Assembly: GCF_000711795.1 (NCBI RefSeq)
Contig: NZ_JONH01000012.1
Span: 164,902 to 228,901, forward strand
Direction: 5' to 3'
Source: Vibrio pacinii DSM 19139
Lineage (GTDB): Bacteria; Pseudomonadota; Gammaproteobacteria; Enterobacterales; Vibrionaceae
Length of the DNA stretch: 64,000 nt
Both the position numbers and the translations under genes were made by a program. Positions 26,601 to 35,942 of this stretch are shown piece after piece. The notes below the pieces were generated by a model, which was given only the letters and a program-made list of their open reading frames with translations, was not told the DNA's origin and did not search any database. The first letter of the stretch is position 1. Every line of letters starts with the position of its first letter.

Positions 26601-28513
26601 GCGGCAAATGCTTGTTGGAAACGATCACGAGCTTCACGAAGATCGACCGTTTTGTCGCTCTTATGCAGCATCGAGAAATCTAAAATCCAATAGACTTGAC
26701 CATTCGCCTTACGCACTTCATATGGCGATTCACCAATAACGCGCAAACCGAGATTTTCTAGCATTGGCATCACATCGGATAGATGGATGGGCTCGTCACG
26801 GTGGTATAGCTTGAGTCTCACTGATTTAGAATCAGCGCCTAATTCTTGTGGACGGTAAAACAACATTCCCAGCTTGTTGTCATCATTGAGCTTCTCTAAG
26901 CGCTCAATGTCTGCCACTGCTGAACCAGGCAAAACGTCTTCTTTGTAGGAGCGAGGGAAAGCGCGCAAATACTCTTTCGATAGCGGTAGGCCTTTACTTT
27001 CACCAAAGTTTGCCACGATCGCTTCGGATAGACGATCATCCCAAGTTGAAGATGCTTCCATTAAGTTTTGCTCAATCGTTTTAACGTCAACGTCCATATT
27101 GTTATTATCAACACGAACAATGTAATGTGTGCGAGCCAACGGACTCTCAGAAAAGTAAGTGGTGAACTCCACTTCTTGCTTACAGCCAAAATACTGTTTA
27201 AGAATGCGCTGGGTGTGGCGTCGAAGCTCGGTGTTATAACGATCTTTCGTTACATAAACCATGCAGCTGAAGAAGCGCCCAAACGGATCTTTACGCACAA
27301 AGAGGCGCAATAGATCGCGGTCTTGCATCTGTACAACACCCATTCCCACTTCAAGTAACTCATCTTCTTTCGCTTGTAGAAGTTCGTCACGGGGGTAGTT
27401 TTCAAGAATATTGTGCAGTGCTTTGAAAGAGTACGAGCCTTCACGGTAACCGCTCGCGTTAAGAATTCGCTCTACTTTTTCACGAATAAGTGGAATATCC
27501 GCCACACTCTGGTTGTACACCGCTGAGGTATATAGGCCAGTAAAGCGATGTTCACCAATCACTTTGCCATTCTCATCGAATTTTTTAATGCCGATATAAT
27601 CCGTGTACGCAGGTCTATGAATTCTTGATGGGCGATTGCCTTTAGTCACAATCAGCAAGAACGGTTTTTTCACTTCAAGACGCGCTGAGTCGGGAAAATC
27701 GTTAAGATTAACGGTACGCACTCGTTCTCGGTTGGCAAATAAGCCTAAGCCTTTATCAGGGGTTGGCCTTAGTTCGGTATCGCCATCAACGGTCACTAAG
27801 TCATACTCTTTGTAACCCATAAAGGTAAAGTTATGATCACCTAACCAACGTAGGAACTGGATAGATTCATCATAACGATCACGTTCGATCGCTATTTTGC
27901 CCTTTTGAGCTTCGACCACAGAAGTCACTTGCTCAAGTTTTTCGACCATCAATAACCAGTCTTGCACAACCAGTCCTGCGTCATTAAGAATACTTAACAA
28001 CTCTTGCTTGAGTGACGTCATGGCTTCTTTGTCACTAAGGCGATCGACCTCAATGTGGAACAGAGACTGTAGTGCGCCCTCTCCAGCATTGATTGAAACA
28101 ATCTCTCCCTTTCCAGTGCGAGCAATTTGCGTCGGTCCGTGGAGCATTAAGTGTGATGAAAGATCTAAACGGCTGAGAGCCATTTTTACTGAGTCGACTA
28201 GGAAGGGACAATCGGGTACCACAATCTCAACGATGGTATGAGTAGATTGCCAACCTTGGCGACTTACCGTCGGGTTAAAAACTCGTACAGAGAGTTCATC
28301 AGCTTTTTTCTCATTAATATGGTGCCATAGAGAAATAACGGCGCCATACAGATCTGATTCATTACGTTCGATAAGATCGTCTTGAGAAATGTTGCTAAAG
28401 AGATGTTGAGCAAGTTGGGTGACTAGGGGTTGATGAGCAAGCTCGAGTTTGTCTTGAATAAGCTTGTAAACTTTTTCAAGCAGAACCGGCATCAATGTTT
28501 CACGCGCGGTCAT
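23672..28513 (-). CDS. NAD-dependent glutamate dehydrogenase, large (180 kDa) class
   Basis: Converts glutamate to 2-oxoglutarate and ammonia with NAD+. The 1613 residues, the length of the L-GDH180 class, have a long N-terminal regulatory region with ACT-like segments (HTIVEIVVPDCPFLVDSVK) and a catalytic core with PVGAKGGFVCK and GDMAGDVFGNGML. I start at the ATG at 28513, with GGAG seven bases upstream; an in-frame ATG five codons earlier overlaps that ribosome site. It is the largest complete gene here and appears to be transcribed alone, ending at its own terminator. Confidence 0.94.
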   Translation of the reverse strand: MTARETLMPVLLEKVYKLIQDKLELAHQPLVTQLAQHLFSNISQDDLIERNESDLYGAVISLWHHINEKKADELSVRVFNPTVSRQGWQSTHTIVEIVVPDCPFLVDSVKMALSRLDLSSHLMLHGPTQIARTGKGEIVSINAGEGALQSLFHIEVDRLSDKEAMTSLKQELLSILNDAGLVVQDWLLMVEKLEQVTSVVEAQKGKIAIERDRYDESIQFLRWLGDHNFTFMGYKEYDLVTVDGDTELRPTPDKGLGLFANRERVRTVNLNDFPDSARLEVKKPFLLIVTKGNRPSRIHRPAYTDYIGIKKFDENGKVIGEHRFTGLYTSAVYNQSVADIPLIREKVERILNASGYREGSYSFKALHNILENYPRDELLQAKEDELLEVGMGVVQMQDRDLLRLFVRKDPFGRFFSCMVYVTKDRYNTELRRHTQRILKQYFGCKQEVEFTTYFSESPLARTHYIVRVDNNNMDVDVKTIEQNLMEASSTWDDRLSEAIVANFGESKGLPLSKEYLRAFPRSYKEDVLPGSAVADIERLEKLNDDNKLGMLFYRPQELGADSKSVRLKLYHRDEPIHLSDVMPMLENLGLRVIGESPYEVRKANGQVYWILDFSMLHKSDKTVDLREARDRFQQAFAAIWAGELESDGFNRLVLGASLTGREISILRAYARYMRQVGFPFSQQYIEDTLSHYPELAKGLVELFAKRFEPKSKGSQKGQTDLINKMTEQLDHVESLDDDRIIRRYMEMITATLRTNYYQVDDNKQHKPWLALKMKPSEIPDIPQPVPAFEIFVYAPDIEGVHLRGGKVARGGLRWSDRQEDFRTEILGLVKAQQVKNTVIVPVGAKGGFVCKRQHTFSGRDEIFAEGQRCYKRFIRALLDVSDNIIEGEVVHPTGVVRHDEDDPYLVVAADKGTATFSDLANSVSAEYNFWLGDAFASGGSNGYDHKAMGITAKGGWESVKRHFREMGINCQTTDFTAIGVGDMAGDVFGNGMLLSKHIRLQAAFNHMHIFIDPNPDSKSGWEERNRLFNLPRSSWEDYNPKLISQGGGIFSRRAKSIALTPEIQKMLRTKKASVAPNDLIKMILSMKVDLLWNGGIGTYVKASTETHTDVGDRANDVLRIDGRDLKAKVIGEGGNLGMTQLGRIEYALNGGRVNTDFVDNVGGVDCSDNEVNIKIFLNGLVANGDLTVKQRNKILESMEEEVGEIVLDDAYCQSESISVTEQQGTSLVKEQIRFIHAMEKAGYLDRALEYIPDDETLLEREKQGMALTRPELSVLVAYAKMVLKEQLVHEDIANDDFHAEQLTNYFPTELRRNYSQQMNNHPLRAEIIATALANQMVNEMGCNFVTRLQEETGANVVDICNAYAASREIFGLGKVLEQVRALDNEATTQAQYSMIFYVRRTLRRLSRWLLRNRKGKQSVKALIELYQADVDTIKTHLDQMLVPSEVEEHNDMAQAWIEQGISTELANYVARLSSLYSALDISTVSREAGKGIEKTAKLYFNLGDRLSLHWFLKQINGQAVDNNWQALARAAFREDLDWQQRQLTGQVLNCACEPEDLDVMKALDDWIVTNEISLHRWENILNEFKVGSVHEFAKFSVALRELMLLNLNCSANE

Positions 28514-28701
28514 AATCACACTCCACAATTAGAATTGTATGTATTTTTGAGGGATGTTGTAAGCATAGTGCTTAACACGGGTAATGCCGCTTCATTGTAA
28601 AAGCTTTATTGATAAATAGTTAATTCTTTTGGGAGTGGTAAGAGGTGAAATGTTTGATATTGTGACTAAGGTTCTATTTAAACTTCTATAAAATCAGTTG
28701 C

Positions 28702-28920
28702 TCACAGAAGTTCCAACTTTATAAACTTATTTTTTTGGTCAGTTGTTAATCTGAAGCGCCCTTTTAGACCAATTTGACTAACAAAGGGCCTGAAACGAGA
28801 TGCAGGCAATTGTAAGCGTAACCCACTGTCAGTTATAACTAAAATGTTGCTTGCGACACCATTGTAGTGTGACAAGAAAGTTTGATAAGAAATATTGAGA
28901 GTAAAATAATAATGGTTCAT
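28702..28920 (-). CDS. DUF2835 family small protein
   Basis: A 72-residue soluble protein of the uncharacterised DUF2835 family, recognised by YYFTLNISYQTFLSHY at the N-terminus and LPASRFRPFV with GIKGRFRL-type ending (GLKGRFRLTTDQKNKFIKL). No function is known. It lies 77 bases after the pepN terminator hairpin in reverse sense, upstream of the dehydrogenase gene in the same direction but with a 188-base gap. The ribosome site is weak. Confidence 0.72.
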   Translation of the reverse strand: MNHYYFTLNISYQTFLSHYNGVASNILVITDSGLRLQLPASRFRPFVSQIGLKGRFRLTTDQKNKFIKLELL

Positions 28921-28978
28921 AAATTGGTTAAAAAAGTAACGTTATTGGCTTAGCCCCAAAATCACTGTATAAATAACC

Positions 28979-29000
28979 AGTAGCACTAAAAAGTGCTACT
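28979..29000 (-). terminator. pepN terminator
   Basis: AGTAGCACT (28979-28987), loop AAAA and AGTGCTACT (28992-29000) form a perfect 9-bp stem 17 bases past the pepN stop. The minus-strand tail is only GGTTATTTAT, so termination may be partial. Confidence 0.7.
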
Positions 29001-29016
29001 GTTTTACTGCGCTTGA

Positions 29017-31623
29017 TTAGGATTCGAGTGCTTTATTCACTTTCTCAAATAGATCGTTAGCAAGATTATCCATTGCTCGTAACTCTTCTAATTGCTGCTT
29101 GATAAGTAGTTGACGCGTTTCATCATACTTACCAAACTTAAGTAATGGATCAATTAAACGCGACGCCACTTGTGGGTTGCTGCTGTTAAGTTGACGTAGA
29201 ATTTCCCCAGCAAACTGATACCCTTCACCACTCTTGGCATGAAAGCGGACCGGGTTCATATTCAAAAACGACCCTATTAAGCTACGGGTACGGTTGGGGT
29301 TTTTCAGACTGAATGCCTCGTGACTCATGGTCTGCTTTATCACCTCAAGCGCATTTTCAGCTGGGTTAGCACCTTGTAGTGCAAACCATTTATCCATCAC
29401 CAAGCCATCGTGCTTCCACTGGTTACTGTAGTCAGCCATCAATGACTCACGACAAGCCAACTGAGCACTATTGGCTGCGTTCATCGCGGCAATAGTGTCT
29501 GTCATGTTGTTGGCACTGTCATACTGAGCTTTAACTAAATGATTACCCTGCGCAGTATACGCAAGTAAGCCCAACGCACTATTACGTAGCGATCGTTGAC
29601 CAATCGATGCGTGGTCAACCGTGTAATCGGCTTGTTTTAAGCTGTGGTATAGCGCGCTCAACTCATCCTCAAGTTCAGTCGCTAAAATCACTTTGAACGC
29701 TTTCAACACTTGAGCAATTGCATCAATATCTGCTTGTTTATACCATCCCATCACTTCATTGTGACTTGGCAAGGCCATCATTTCGGCAATAAATGCTGGC
29801 TCCAGCTGATCGGATAATAGTACACCACGGAAGGCATCAACCACTGCTGGCGGCAATGCAACGTCTCGTTGTGCTTGCACGTCTGCTACGCCATCACGAA
29901 TGTATTTTGCCAACAGCATTTGTCCTGCATCCCAACGAGCAAATTCATTGCGTGCATGAACCATCAAGAAAATGAGCTCTTGGTCGCTGTAGTCATATTC
30001 AAGTTTTACTGGGGCCGAAAACTCGCGCAATAATGAAGGAATAGGCTGCTCGGTAACATTGTCAAACACAAAGCTTTGCTTGGCCTCGGTGACACTGAGT
30101 ACATTATTGATTGGATTTCCGTTACATTGTAACTCAATCACTTCACCGTTATTCGTGTACAACTCAACGTCGAATGGAATATGTAGAGGTTGTTTGTCTG
30201 CCTGATCTTGTGTCGGTTCCGTAGATTGTTCAATCGTTAACGTGTAAGTTTTCGCCGCCTGATTGTACTCACTTGACACGCTAACCGTTGGTGTCCCCGA
30301 TTGGCTGTACCATAAACGGAATTGTGTTAAATCAACACCTGACGCATCTTCCATCGCCGCGACAAAATCTTCGCATGTCGCTGCTGTCCCATCATGGCGC
30401 TCAAAGTACAATTTCATGCCTTTTTGGAAACCTTCTTCACCCAATAGAGTGTGCATCATACGAATGACTTCGCTGCCTTTCTCATACACGGTCAAAGTGT
30501 AGAAGTTGTTCATCTCTATCACTTTTTCTGGGCGGATCGGATGTGACATCGGGCTTGCATCCTCAGCAAATTGAGGACCACGAATAATACGTACATTATT
30601 AATACGGTTCACCGCACGAGAACCTAGATCCGAAGAAAACTCTTGATCGCGGAATACCGTTAGACCTTCTTTAAGACTTAGCTGAAACCAATCTCGACAA
30701 GTCACACGGTTGCCTGTCCAGTTATGGAAATACTCATGACCGATAACCGCTTCGATACCCAGGTAGTCGGTATCCGTTGCGGTTTTTTCATTGGCGAGAA
30801 CAAATTTAGAGTTAAAGATATTGAGACCTTTATTTTCCATCGCGCCCATGTTGAAAAAGTCGACCGCAACAATCATGTAGATATCTAAGTCATACTCAAG
30901 GCCAAAACGTTCTTCATCCCATTTCATTGAGTTAATAAGTGACGTCATCGCATGTGGCGCGCGGTCTAAATTACCTTTATCAACGAATATTTCGAGATCA
31001 ACGTTACGCCCAGATTGAGTTACAAATTTATCGCGCAAGACATCAAAATCACCAGCCACTAAAGCGAACAAATACGCAGGTTTCGGATGTGGATCTTGCC
31101 ATTGAACCCAATGACGACCACCTTCAAGTTCACCTTGGGCAACACGATTACCATTACTTAGTAAGTAAGGGTATTGGCTCTTATCAGCAATAACTTTGGT
31201 TGTGAACTTCGCCAATACATCGGGGCGATCAAGATAATAAGTAATGCGGCGGAAACCTTCTGCTTCACACTGGGTACAGAAAGCGCCACCTGATTTGTAC
31301 AACCCTTCTAATGCGGTATTGGCTTCGGGGTCAATGAGAGTCACGATTTTTAGCTCACATTCTTCAGGCAGTTGATTGATTTCTAAACCACCCTCGACTT
31401 GTTTAAAAGCACTCCAAGCTTCACCGTTAACATGAATACTTTTTAGCGTTAACGCTTCACCGTCAAGCTGGATGGTTGTTGATTCTTTTAGCTGTTTAAC
31501 GCGGGAAACGGCACTAACCGTTGTTTGGTTATCGTAAAGATCAAAGGTCAAATCGATATCAGTGATGGTATGCGATGGAGACTGATAGTCTTTGCGGTAT
31601 TTGGCTTGTGGAGTCTGAGCCAT
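29017..31623 (-). CDS. pepN: Aminopeptidase N (M1 family)
   Basis: Zinc aminopeptidase that degrades cytosolic peptides from the N-terminus. I start at the ATG at 31623 (MAQTPQAKYRKDYQSP, matching E. coli PepN) with AAGGA 7 bases upstream, which gives 868 residues; an in-frame ATG 13 codons earlier is less likely. The substrate-binding GAMEN motif (about 257-262) and zinc motif HEYFHNW with the downstream glutamate (about 294-318) are intact. It is flanked by terminators and is a single-gene unit. Confidence 0.97.
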   Translation of the reverse strand: MAQTPQAKYRKDYQSPSHTITDIDLTFDLYDNQTTVSAVSRVKQLKESTTIQLDGEALTLKSIHVNGEAWSAFKQVEGGLEINQLPEECELKIVTLIDPEANTALEGLYKSGGAFCTQCEAEGFRRITYYLDRPDVLAKFTTKVIADKSQYPYLLSNGNRVAQGELEGGRHWVQWQDPHPKPAYLFALVAGDFDVLRDKFVTQSGRNVDLEIFVDKGNLDRAPHAMTSLINSMKWDEERFGLEYDLDIYMIVAVDFFNMGAMENKGLNIFNSKFVLANEKTATDTDYLGIEAVIGHEYFHNWTGNRVTCRDWFQLSLKEGLTVFRDQEFSSDLGSRAVNRINNVRIIRGPQFAEDASPMSHPIRPEKVIEMNNFYTLTVYEKGSEVIRMMHTLLGEEGFQKGMKLYFERHDGTAATCEDFVAAMEDASGVDLTQFRLWYSQSGTPTVSVSSEYNQAAKTYTLTIEQSTEPTQDQADKQPLHIPFDVELYTNNGEVIELQCNGNPINNVLSVTEAKQSFVFDNVTEQPIPSLLREFSAPVKLEYDYSDQELIFLMVHARNEFARWDAGQMLLAKYIRDGVADVQAQRDVALPPAVVDAFRGVLLSDQLEPAFIAEMMALPSHNEVMGWYKQADIDAIAQVLKAFKVILATELEDELSALYHSLKQADYTVDHASIGQRSLRNSALGLLAYTAQGNHLVKAQYDSANNMTDTIAAMNAANSAQLACRESLMADYSNQWKHDGLVMDKWFALQGANPAENALEVIKQTMSHEAFSLKNPNRTRSLIGSFLNMNPVRFHAKSGEGYQFAGEILRQLNSSNPQVASRLIDPLLKFGKYDETRQLLIKQQLEELRAMDNLANDLFEKVNKALES

Positions 31624-31732
31624 GTCTAAATCCTTCTGACTAATTAGAGATGAAAAGCGCACTGCTTGTGCAGTTTGAACTCGCGTCGTAAAGACGTCGA
31701 ACCATTGCGTATTAGCTTACCTGTCTCGATAC

Positions 31733-31771
31733 AAAAAAACGAGGTTCCGCTAAGAAATACCTCGTTTTTTG
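31733..31771. terminator. Bidirectional-type terminator upstream of pepN
   Basis: ACGAGGT (31739-31745) pairs with ACCTCGT (31759-31765) across 13 nt, with seven A residues before and six T residues after, so it can work on both strands. Both flanking genes are on the minus strand; it serves the gene at 31842-32504. Confidence 0.85.
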
Positions 31772-31841
31772 TCTACAGCTGGTGTCGAATTCAAACAATT
31801 TGTCTAGATTATCGTCAAAGTTCACGCTAATTGGTTATGAC

Positions 31842-32504
31842 TTATCGTATACGGTTCAATACCGCATAGAGCGCGCCTTCCTCCATTTCTAACGTCAAGA
31901 TATCTCGATTAAGAGTGTACTTAGTTTCGTGCTCACCATTTTCGTATAACAACACCAAATGTTCACCTTCGGTATAGTACACACCGCGATGAACAGCCTC
32001 ATCGCCCTCATCATTACTGACTCGAAACATGAAGACAAAATCAGGCTGTAGGATCAAATCGAGCCGATTGACATCATTTGAGTCGATATCATCGCCTGCC
32101 AATTGAGCACTGGACCACATTCCTGCGAGTGCATTAGATAACGCTTTGGTGAAGGTGACACCGTTGAGATTAAGTAGATTATGATTGGCAGAATATTGAT
32201 AGACCTGTGGCTCATCACTATTGAGACCAAGAATAATGGTATCATCATTGGCCGTATACAAACCTTCCCAATGATCGACGGAATAATCATGCTTTTGTAT
32301 ATCGATTTTAAAAGTGTAGTTGGAGTCAAGTGAGAGTTTAATCGCTAAAAACTTCTCTTGCGATTGTTCTGGCTGTGTATTGACCAAATACCAATCACCA
32401 AGTAAGAATGGCTGATCAAATTGGGTTAAATCGCTATTGTCGCGCGCCTGTTCCGCAAACACACCACTGGTGAACAAAAGTAAAAATAAGGCCATCAATC
32501 TCAT
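31842..32504 (-). CDS. Exported protein of unknown function
   Basis: I do not recognise a characterised family. The product is 220 residues with a signal peptide (MRLMALFLLLFTSGVFAEQA, likely cut after VFA) and a periplasmic, acidic, beta-rich body that looks like two related halves: each contains a GDWY/GMWS-like turn followed by a Y-F-K/F-M-F-R-V strand, a G-Y-T/GVYYTEG strand, and a final L-L-N-L/LTLEME strand. This suggests a lipocalin-like or duplicated small barrel. I chose the ATG at 32504 because GGAG lies 6 bases upstream; longer starts exist at 32516 and 32543. It lies between pepN and prc with its own terminator. Confidence 0.65.
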   Translation of the reverse strand: MRLMALFLLLFTSGVFAEQARDNSDLTQFDQPFLLGDWYLVNTQPEQSQEKFLAIKLSLDSNYTFKIDIQKHDYSVDHWEGLYTANDDTIILGLNSDEPQVYQYSANHNLLNLNGVTFTKALSNALAGMWSSAQLAGDDIDSNDVNRLDLILQPDFVFMFRVSNDEGDEAVHRGVYYTEGEHLVLLYENGEHETKYTLNRDILTLEMEEGALYAVLNRIR

Positions 32505-32591
32505 AGCGCGCTCCATACTCTTTTTCTTAAGCTTAGGCGCCATGCCGATAACACGCTAAAAAAATTGATCTAAATCACATTAATTATTGGC

Positions 32592-32620
32592 AAAAAAAAA
32601 GCGGACTCATTGAGCCCACT
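32592..32620 (-). terminator. prc terminator
   Basis: AGCGGACTC (32600-32608), loop ATT and GAGCCCACT (32612-32620) form a 9-bp stem with two G-U pairs. Nine A residues at 32592-32600 supply the U-run, 20 bases past the prc stop. Confidence 0.88.
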
Positions 32621-32639
32621 TGATAACTGCATGATGTTA

Positions 32640-34637
32640 CTAGGATTTCAGCATATCGACCATAATTGCGACCGATTCATCCAGATAAGCATCTGGTGCT
32701 TGATAATCTTTAGGAACATCATCGAGCGTTTTAAATAGAGCTTCGCCCATCGCTTTTTGACGCTGATTAATTCGCGCTAAGCGTTGAATATCCGCCTGCT
32801 CACTTTCAGCCTTGCGTGTCTTCTCATTCAAAGACAATGCATTGTCGTCTTTCTCTGCTTTGTATTTGGCAATATCTTCAGCAATAAAACCAAATTCGAG
32901 ATCTTGAGCAATACGGGCTTGGTGAGCCGTTGTTAATTGTTCAACTTGAACAGGGTTACGTTGTAACACTTGATATTCAGCCGGTTCAATACTATCCCAA
33001 GGCAGCGCATTATCTTCGACACTTTCACCAGTCTCACTCGGCTCAACTGCGGTTGGGAAGGCAATATCGGGTGCCACACCACGATTTTGCGTACTACCAC
33101 CATCGATACGATAGAACTTTTGGATTGTGTACTGCACGTAGCCAAGTTCTTTATCAAATAAATCATAGATATGATTAAGTGAACGGTGCTGCTGCACTGT
33201 CCCCTTACCGAACGAGTTTTCACCAACAATCAATGCACGACCGTAATCTTGCATTGCCGCAGCAAAGATCTCAGAGGCCGAGGCACTGTAACGGTTAACC
33301 AGCACGGTCATTGGCCCGTCGTAACTGATTTCACCATCAGTATCACTATTGACATTGACACGACCATAGCTATCACGCACTTGAACAACAGGGCCACTGG
33401 TAATGAACAAGCCCGAAAGCGCTGTGGCTTCAGTTAAAGCACCACCGCCATTATTACGTAGATCAACAATAATACCGTCAACGCCTTGCTCTTTTAGCTC
33501 AGAGATAAGCTTGTTAGTATCTTTTGCCAGTCCTACATAAAAGCTTGGAACTTCAAGTACACCGATTTTTTTGCCATCTTTTTCGATAACTTCTGATTTC
33601 ACCGCCCGATCTTCCAAACGGATCTTATCGCGAACAATGGTGATCACTTCGGGTTTGGCGTCTTTACCTTCTGGCAAAATCTGCAGATAAACTTTGGTGC
33701 CTTTTGGACCTTTGATTAGCTGTACCACATCATCAAGACGCCAGCCAATCACATCTACAATAGCTTCACCATCTTGCCCGACACCAATAATGCGGTCACC
33801 TTCAGCCAATTGCTTACTGCTTGAAGCCGGGCCACCAGCAACAAGTGAACGGATAACAGTGTAATCGTCGGTCATTTGTAGCACCGCACCAATCCCTTCG
33901 AGCGACAAATTCATCTCGGTTTGGAATTGATCGGCGCTGCGAGGTGAAAGGTAACTGGTGTGGGGATCCACTTCTCGCGCAAACGCGTTCATGTAAAGTT
34001 GGAAAACATCTTCACTATGAGTTTGGCTAAGACGCTTAAGCGCGTTGTTATAACGCTTACCGAGCATCTCTTTTATCTCATCCCACTCTTTACCCGTCAG
34101 TTTAAGGTTGAGCGCATCGTATTTAACTCGCTTACGCCACAGTTCATCTAACTCAGCGGTATCTTTTGGCCAAGCCGCTTCACTTCGATCTAACTCAATG
34201 AACTCATCTGTGTCGAAGGTCATCTCTTTGTCGAGAAGTCGAAGGGCATATTGGAAGCGCTCATAACGACGTTTCATCGAAAGATTATAAACATCAAACG
34301 CAATCTGATTGTCACCGGATTTCAACTGGTCATCAATCAATGTAGACCATTTATTTAATGTGGCGATGTCTGCTTGAGTAAAAATATTGCGATTGTAATC
34401 AAGCATTTCGATATAACGTTCGAAAATGGCTTGAGAGAACTGGTCGTTAAGTGAGAAGTGTTTGTAGTGGGATCGAGTAAAGCGCGATGTGACACGTTTG
34501 CTTGCGGTCTCATGCTGAGCTTCTGAAGAGAGAACGGGTAAGTCCTCTAAGCTGATGTTTGCCTCTAACGCGTTAGCGGTAGACGCTGCTAGCCAGAGGC
34601 TAGCAGCAATCAGCGACAATTTTGAACGGCATTTCAT
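32640..34637 (-). CDS. prc: Prc/Tsp tail-specific protease
   Basis: Periplasmic serine protease that recognises apolar C-termini and processes or degrades lipoproteins and murein enzymes. The 665 residues comprise a signal peptide (to about residue 23, ANA-LEAN), an N-terminal helical domain, a PDZ domain with GIGAVLQMTDDYTVIRSL, and the S41 protease core with RNNGGGALTEA, the serine in YSASASEIFAAA (about 455) and the lysine in SFGKGTVQQ about 25 residues later. A C-terminal DUF3340-type region follows. It lies 17 bases after proQ, the same proQ-prc pairing as in E. coli. Confidence 0.96.
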   Translation of the reverse strand: MKCRSKLSLIAASLWLAASTANALEANISLEDLPVLSSEAQHETASKRVTSRFTRSHYKHFSLNDQFSQAIFERYIEMLDYNRNIFTQADIATLNKWSTLIDDQLKSGDNQIAFDVYNLSMKRRYERFQYALRLLDKEMTFDTDEFIELDRSEAAWPKDTAELDELWRKRVKYDALNLKLTGKEWDEIKEMLGKRYNNALKRLSQTHSEDVFQLYMNAFAREVDPHTSYLSPRSADQFQTEMNLSLEGIGAVLQMTDDYTVIRSLVAGGPASSSKQLAEGDRIIGVGQDGEAIVDVIGWRLDDVVQLIKGPKGTKVYLQILPEGKDAKPEVITIVRDKIRLEDRAVKSEVIEKDGKKIGVLEVPSFYVGLAKDTNKLISELKEQGVDGIIVDLRNNGGGALTEATALSGLFITSGPVVQVRDSYGRVNVNSDTDGEISYDGPMTVLVNRYSASASEIFAAAMQDYGRALIVGENSFGKGTVQQHRSLNHIYDLFDKELGYVQYTIQKFYRIDGGSTQNRGVAPDIAFPTAVEPSETGESVEDNALPWDSIEPAEYQVLQRNPVQVEQLTTAHQARIAQDLEFGFIAEDIAKYKAEKDDNALSLNEKTRKAESEQADIQRLARINQRQKAMGEALFKTLDDVPKDYQAPDAYLDESVAIMVDMLKS

Positions 34638-34654
34638 GCGTAGGAGTATCTCCT

Positions 34655-35284
34655 TTAAGCGCGCAAGTGCTCCGCTTTCACAACCATTTGTAGGCCGTTA
34701 GACAGTTGAACACGCACATCTTCCTTATTGATTTCAACGATAGTCGCAGCCATATTTCCTTTGCCCATATTAACGTTTACTTGATTGCCGACTGTCATAT
34801 CGTCAGCAGTCAGAGCACGAGTTTCTACTGGCTTATTGGCTTTTTGTACTTTGTTTTGTTGCGAGCGACGGCCTTGAGGCTTGTTCGCCGCTGGCTTAGC
34901 TTTCGCTTTGCCTTCTTCACGGGCTTTTTGTGCTTGCTCTTTACGACGAGCTTGTACTTTCGCTTTGCTCTCAGCTAGTGCTGCTTTCGCATGTTCAACA
35001 TGCTCTTCGTCAAGCTCACCTGCTGGGTTGCCGTCTAAATCTACACGAACTGCACCAGGCTTAACTCCGTGAAGGTAGCGCCATGATGAAGTGTACTGTC
35101 TTAACGCTGCACGAAGTTGAGTTTTGCTAACTTTCGGGTCGTCAGATAGACGCTCCGCAAGATCTTGAAAAATACCAATTTTAAGTGGTTTTGCTTCACC
35201 TTCTAAAGTAAAGCACTTAGGGAAACATTCAGCAACGTACGCGATAACTTCTTTGCTGTTTTTTAACTTTTCAGTGTTTTCCAT
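34655..35284 (-). CDS. proQ: ProQ, RNA chaperone
   Basis: FinO-family RNA-binding protein that stabilises small RNAs and mRNA 3' ends. The 209 residues have an N-terminal FinO domain (about 5-120, with [20 protein letters not shown] and [12 protein letters not shown]), a Lys/Arg/Ala/Gln-rich linker (about 115-155) and a C-terminal Tudor/KOW-like domain ([18 protein letters not shown]). It heads a proQ-prc transcript. Confidence 0.95.
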   Translation of the reverse strand: MENTEKLKNSKEVIAYVAECFPKCFTLEGEAKPLKIGIFQDLAERLSDDPKVSKTQLRAALRQYTSSWRYLHGVKPGAVRVDLDGNPAGELDEEHVEHAKAALAESKAKVQARRKEQAQKAREEGKAKAKPAANKPQGRRSQQNKVQKANKPVETRALTADDMTVGNQVNVNMGKGNMAATIVEINKEDVRVQLSNGLQMVVKAEHLRA

Positions 35285-35383
35285 GAGGATTCCTGGTTAT
35301 TGCGGCTTGTCCGCGAGCATTTAGTACAAATATTTGAGGTATTATAGTGACCTGCAAGCGAAAAACCACACTCAATAATCAAT

Positions 35384-35857
35384 TTATGCCTTGATAGCGT
35401 GTGAATTAAGCAGCTTTTCTACTTCACCCATCAAAAATACCAGCCCTTGCTGATCAATTTCATTAAATCGACCCACATTTGGACTATCAATATCGAGTAC
35501 GCCCACCACTTGACCATTAATAGAGAACGGAATCACGATCTCGGCGTTGCTTTCCGCGTCACAGGCAATGTGCCCATCAAACTGATGTACATCTTCAACT
35601 CTTTGCACGGTATTGGTCGCCGCAGCGGTACCACAAACACCGCGACCAAGTGGAATTCTCACACACGCGGGTTTGCCTTGAAACGGTCCTAAAACTAGCT
35701 CATCCCCTTGCATTAAGTAAAAACCTACCCAGTTGAGTTGTTCAAGTTCCATATTCAATACAGAACTTATATTGGCTAAATTCGCAATAAGATCAGGTTC
35801 AGACTCAATTAACGCGATGACTTGCTTGGTTAAGCGTTGATAATGTTCTATTTTCAT
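35384..35857 (-). CDS. msrC: Free methionine-(R)-sulfoxide reductase
   Basis: GAF-domain enzyme that reduces free methionine-R-sulfoxide. The 157 residues carry the three redox cysteines: Cys65 (KPACVRIPLGRGV), Cys75 (GVCGTAA) and Cys99 (HIACDAES), in the spacing of E. coli MsrC/YebR. The substrate-side glutamate/aspartate segments (AEIVIPF, VLDIDSP) are present. It lies 100 bases upstream of proQ and is divergent from the exporter gene; the E. coli order proQ-yebR-yebS-yebT is preserved apart from that exporter. Confidence 0.93.
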   Translation of the reverse strand: MKIEHYQRLTKQVIALIESEPDLIANLANISSVLNMELEQLNWVGFYLMQGDELVLGPFQGKPACVRIPLGRGVCGTAAATNTVQRVEDVHQFDGHIACDAESNAEIVIPFSINGQVVGVLDIDSPNVGRFNEIDQQGLVFLMGEVEKLLNSHAIKA

Positions 35858-35942
35858 ACTACTTCCATTTGAAACTGGAGACTTCTATCATGAATCTACG
35901 TACAATACGTACAAAGAATAAATAGTAAGCATTCTCATTATA

